Below, in pieces: positions 59,946 through 64,000 of a DNA stretch of 64,000 nt; within the stretch, counting starts at the first letter, position 1, and the number at the start of each line of letters is the position of its first letter. Under the pieces are notes generated by a model, which had not been told where the DNA came from, made no database searches, and saw nothing but the letters and a program-made list of their open reading frames with translations. Source of the DNA: Epiperipatus broadwayi (Eukaryota > Onychophora > Udeonychophora > Euonychophora > Peripatidae); the NCBI GenBank assembly GCA_028023455.1, contig JAQFVV010000030.1, positions 7,902,876 through 7,966,875 of the forward strand, in the 5' to 3' direction. A program made the position numbers and the translations under genes.

Positions 59946-60694
59946 GCATAAGTCTTTAAAATAACTAATAAATTATCTAAAAGTTAAGCTAGCTAGTTAC
60001 TAGTCTATATTGTGCACAACTTAATCTGTAATAATGTTCTAATAATTAAAACTGTTTGAAATCTGCAAAATATGATTTAAAATTCTGCTAAAATTAATAT
60101 CTGTAAACTTGCCTATTTATTAAATTAAAATCTAAAACTCTACATGCTTGTTAAATAATAACTTATTCAGTTATTATTCTGTCACTGGCTAATCTGTGGT
60201 CATGCCTTTCTTATTTGTTTTATATATGTTTATTTTATAATTTATGCTATGCCCAGTTCAGAATGGAGATTGATTCTAGGAATAACATTTGAGGGGGAGA
60301 GGCTCTCTCATAATTCAATAATTTCATTCTTTAGCACTCACATATAAATCTCCAGTCTGAAAACCTAATATATTTTTGTTAAGCTATTATGTTTAGATTA
60401 TTATTGTTATTGTTGTTGGAATTAGGCTTGCAAGTTAATAAAGGAATTAGTTAATAAATGCAAGAATGAGCTATAAAGCATATTATATGTATTGCTTATG
60501 TCTTAAATATGCTTTAACCCTCTTTTGAGTTATATTATAAACTGTGCAGATTTGTTAATAAATTAGATCACTTTAAGTATTCCTTTTAGCATGTTTTAAC
60601 AATGCTAATTATGAACTGATGTATGTTAGTTTCATGGAATGAAACTATAAAATTTTGTGTACTTTTAGTTATTAATTAATATTATATTTAGCAT

Positions 60695-60845
60695 GGTGAA
60701 TGTGTCTTTAGGAAGCACATATGTCCATTTATGCCTTGCTGTATGTTTCTTATATGAATGGTCTCCTGGTTTTAATGGCCATCTCATCTACTTAGTTTGG
60801 ACAGCTCTTCTTTAGAACTGGAACATGAGGGTCCAGATTGATTTA
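60695..60845 (+). repeat. Dispersed repeat family D, copy 2
   Basis: Partner of 27520-27690, with the conserved core ctacttagtttgga...tttagaactggaacatgagggtc (gapped). There is no coding capacity. Downstream to about 60960 it may continue but diverges. Confidence 0.5.
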
Positions 60846-61639
60846 TAAGCTGCTCCGATTACCAAACTATATGCTCAATTTATTCACAGCAAGTTGTTCA
60901 GTCCACAGGAACTGAGTACTTGCTATTGAATCCCCTGATTAACTACACATTCAAGATGCACATTTCTAGTAATATATATAATGCTGTAGTATCTGGAGTC
61001 ATATTACAAAGCTCCAGTTCACGCCTCCATAATAAAATAAGATTTCAGCTTTTATATGAGCATACAATCTGGATTTATACATATATAATCTGTATAGAGA
61101 CCCTATTGCAGTTCATTATGTATTGTTAAATGATCTTTTATTAAATATTATGGTGATAAATAATCATTCTTGCAGCAACTTAACCGTTGTAAACCTAATA
61201 AGAAGGGCATAGTAAAATTAAAGCATAAATAGATCAAAGAGTATTAAATTTGTAATAAACTCTTTTAAAAATTAATGCATCAGATGAGATTCTATTCTCG
61301 AACTTGCTCATCATTGTTTTACCTGCATATGTCATTCAATGCACTCATGTTTATTTAATCTGCTGTTTAATAATTAAAATATATTAAATTATAACCACTG
61401 TGTTGCATATCATTCATAATCCATCCCAAATTTTAGTTAAAATTCTTAATATTAGTGTTAATTATTGATATATGCATTATTGAGCCAGCCATAGATGTGT
61501 GTGTTTATTTAAAGTATTAATAATTTAGTTAATATTTCCTGAGTCTCTTCATCCACCCTTTGCTACTGCCAGCACATGAACTAAGAAACTCCGAGTGTAG
61601 CCTCATATATGTCATTCATAAGGTAGTAAGTCATAGAGT

Positions 61640-61756
61640 GTTGGTGGAGGAGCTGAGGTGTGATCTTATTTGAGATCTCAATCCCTTAATTTGCCAGAAC
61701 TCTGGATTTTGTTGTGTAAATGTACAAATATGATCCTTACATTATGTGAATATGTG
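61640..61756 (+). repeat. SINE, family E copy 3 (diverged)
   Basis: Weaker match to 56822-56945: gagatctcaatccc in the B-box position, then tttgccagaactctggattttgttgtgtaaatg and acaaatatgatccttaca. It abuts the Penelope-like element. Confidence 0.4.
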
Positions 61757-62399
61757 TACTGGATGACTCGTTGATCTCTTAGCATAACAAAATTCACCAT
61801 AATACAGAGCTGCAGGATGGGGAAGGGCATGAAATTTGATATATGACTTGGGGAACATGTTCAAAAGCTATTCTTGTCTTTTGTGTTGTTTAAAAAGTTG
61901 TTGAGTGAGAAGGAATCTGAAGCTAACTCTGAATGTGTTTGCACAGAACTTTCAAAGGTTCATTGCAGTATGAGGAATGTAAGGCAGACTTATCTATGGT
62001 TTAGATGGGTTATTATTGTCAGCAATTTTGTTAATGTTATAAAATTTTTCAACTGTTTTTATCAGTATGTTATAGTTATATCTGATATCTGTTAAATCCT
62101 TAATGTAAGACTGACTCAATATTGATTTTTCAGTCTCGTACTTGCATAACTTTTTGTTTTTATGCAAGAAACCTTTTAGGCCTGCAAGTTTGTGTTTAAA
62201 TGGAACTTTATAGACTCACTTGGATTGGGTTTTTTAAAGTCCAGCTCAATCTTGTTTCTTTGGATATATATAAAAAAAATTATTCCCTGATTCTTATCTT
62301 CATTTTCAGTAGTCCATTCTAGAGGTGATGCTTTATCAAGTTCTAAACATGTATTGTTAATCTGATCATCTAAAGCACATGAATATGTCATCTACATAT

Positions 62400-62493
<94 letters not shown>

Positions 62494-62795
62494 CTGCAGG
62501 GACCTGGTAAGATGTTTTCAAATTTTAAGAGAAGAATACTGCTAATAATACCACTTAGTAATAGTCCCACAGACCATCTGCTCATCATCTTGTAAAATTT
62601 CCCATTGGTAATAGCTACAATTTCATTGTTAATCCAGTTTAGAATATCGGTTATGAACTCTTTATATTGATTATAGTTATTTTACTGCAACACATTCTGT
62701 ATGATGCTGATAGAGAGATTTCAAGATACTGACCCATATAGCTCTTTTATGTCTAATGACCGTGTGGGCTTTATTAATTTTGAACCATCGATCCC
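61757..62795 (-). pseudogene. Penelope-like element, minus-strand part: RT core, linker, GIY-YIG remnant
   Basis: Minus-strand order: LDIKELYGSV (RT motif A, 62755-62726), NGKFYKMMSRWSVGLLLSG with SILLLKFE (motif B region, from about 62603), then an AT microsatellite, then YVDDIF (motif C, 62400-62383) in a shifted frame. Next comes LEWTTENEDKNQG and ELDFKKPNPSESIKFHL, typical of the segment after motif C. A linker with many stops follows, and finally a GIY-YIG remnant (VIYQISC-like, about 61855-61790). PLEs pair a telomerase-like RT with a GIY-YIG nuclease. Frameshifts and stops make this copy dead. Confidence 0.75.
62402..62491. repeat. (AT)45 microsatellite inside the RT of a Penelope-like element
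   Basis: A 90-bp pure AT repeat, longest in the window. It splits the minus-strand PLE between motif B and the YVDD motif, directly adjacent to the YVDD codons, where the coding sequence would read ...tatatgtagatgac. It probably expanded from a short native TATA run. Confidence 0.95.
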
Positions 62796-63490
62796 AAGTC
62801 TAAAGTTCCATTTGAATGCAAACATGCAGGCCTAAAAGATTTCTTATATAGAAACAAAAAGTTATGTAAATACAAGGCTGACAGAAATATCAATATCGAG
62901 TTTTATATTAAGGATTTAATGGATATTGGATATAACTATAACAAACTAATAAAAACAATCGAAAAAATTTATAGTAACATTAACAAAGTTGCTGACAATA
63001 ATAACCCATCTAAACCATGGATAAGCCTGCCTATATCTTTCATATTGCAATGAACCTGTGAAAGATCTGCATAGATGCATTCAGAGTTAACTTCAGATTG
63101 CCCCTCTCATTCAACAACCTTTTAAAAAACAGAAAAGAGAGAATACCCCTTGAACTCCCTCCCTCCAGATAGTATATAAAATTTCATGTCATGCCCCATG
63201 CTGTAGCTCTATGTATTGTGGTGAATCTCATGCTAACAGATCAATAAGAGTTGCCTGGCACCCTTTCATATAATAAAGCTAAATTAAATCATGAATATAA
63301 ATTGATTTTTTTTTATCATGAGCTGGCTATGGAAAATACCTTTCTCCCTCCAATATAAGAACAGTATGTACTGAGAGGGAGGGTTGATAGAAAAAGAAAA
63401 TATAAAAAGGCTTGGACTTATTGCAAGGGATTCTTATTTCATCAATAAAAAAGATTTCTGTGTCCCATTATCAAAAAAATTGTAATTTAC
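62795..63490 (+). pseudogene. Penelope-like element, plus-strand part: linker and GIY-YIG domain
   Basis: In opposite orientation to the preceding feature and homologous to it from tctaaagttccattt on. The linker is largely open (62871 on: KKLCKYKADRNINIEF, DLMDIGYNYNKLIKTI, NPSKPWISLP). A frameshifted FRLPLSFNNLLKNRKER block at about 63090 follows, then the GIY-YIG nuclease: IVYKISC at about 63170, MYCGES, and NRSIRVAWH near 63262. The downstream region to 63490 is the C-terminal part and 3' UTR. Two stops in the linker and one frameshift before the nuclease make it inactive. The nuclease normally makes the nick used for insertion. Confidence 0.75.
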
Positions 63491-63499
63491 ATACTGAGC

Positions 63500-64000
63500 C
63501 TGATTTACATATTGGTCTTTGTTTTTTTATATACATATTTTTAATGGTGCAGAATTAAAGTGCAATAATATTTACAGGGCTATCTGATACTATCATCCCA
63601 TCACTGTCATTTTGATCACTGTTATCATATATATTCATTAACATTTTATATAGATATATCTTTTCCATTCCTGTTTCATATTTTTTTAATTTTCTATTTC
63701 ATAATCCTTTTGCATAAATATTGTTATATACACACAAATAATTACTAGATTTGTTGGATATACTTTTACTCGAACAATTAACAATCTATCATTTAAAGTA
63801 AAACTTTTTTTGGAGCTTCACAAAATCTTATAAATTTAGGATTTTTCTACTTGTTTTTGAAATGTACTATTTCTGACATGCTAATAATCTTAAATTCCAG
63901 TATCTTTAGATTGGCATTAATCCAATTAATGCATTCAGTTTTGGTTATTAGCATTTCACTAGCATAGTTTTTCATTTTTTTTTTTTTTTTGCTTTCAGTA
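63500..64000. other. AT-rich stretch to the window edge
   Basis: No supported feature. Poly-T run at 63970-63990. Confidence 0.5.

Overview
The window is eukaryotic, AT-rich (roughly 70% A+T by eye), intron- or intergenic-type DNA from an invertebrate animal. I see no bacterial gene organisation, rRNA genes or CRISPR array. The retroelement mix is an RTE-type LINE, an older YMDD-type LINE family, a Penelope-like element, an LTR, tRNA-like SINEs and hammerhead-bearing repeats. It fits a lophotrochozoan (mollusc or cephalopod) or an arthropod. I cannot name the species from sequence alone.

Layout. 1-2.0 kb is a decayed LINE copy ending near an ATT/ATC microsatellite. 2.1-11.0 kb is mostly unique AT-rich DNA with a few weak candidate exons and one plausible TATA promoter (5.41 kb, minus strand). 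11.0-14.16 kb is a nearly complete RTE-type LINE with one long intact endonuclease/reverse-transcriptase frame, the only long ORF in the window. 14.6-20.1 kb holds a tRNA-like element, an 80-bp-arm foldback, a 1.17-kb giant inverted repeat and a hammerhead repeat (family B). 20.5-23.7 kb has a second LINE relic, an RTE-like RT fragment and a solo LTR. 24.86-25.7 kb is a tandem array of a second hammerhead repeat (family A, exact 488-bp period) ending in a head-to-head inversion. Further family A copies lie at 28.6-29.1 and 33.3-33.5 kb, and a second family B copy at 37.7 kb. More LINE relics are at 31.3 kb (+) and 34.9-36.25 kb (-). 37.9-54.5 kb is largely featureless, apart from two good-looking exon candidates on the minus strand at 50.3 and 51.4 kb. 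54.5-56.8 kb is an LTR-like direct-repeat pair flanking decayed coiled-coil ORFs. 57.2-57.5 kb is an RTE 3' fragment. 61.76-63.5 kb is a Penelope-like element arranged as two oppositely oriented pieces.

Most interesting: two unrelated repeat families each carry a recognisable type I hammerhead self-cleaving ribozyme (conserved core, very short palindromic stem III, two-part stem I). Compensatory base changes between copies support the fold. Family A occurs in tandem with constant 488-bp spacing, has an internal tRNA-like pol III promoter (A-like and B box) next to the ribozyme, and looks like a retrozyme/SINE hybrid whose transcripts could be cut into unit-length RNA and circularised. A third, weaker hammerhead-like core lies in the 17-kb giant inverted repeat. 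At least four different families here also occur as head-to-head duplications, with the family A inversion breaking inside the ribozyme itself.

Host genes: no complete host gene is visible. The exon candidates are described with low to moderate confidence and no function is assigned. Several could belong to genes whose other exons lie outside the window.
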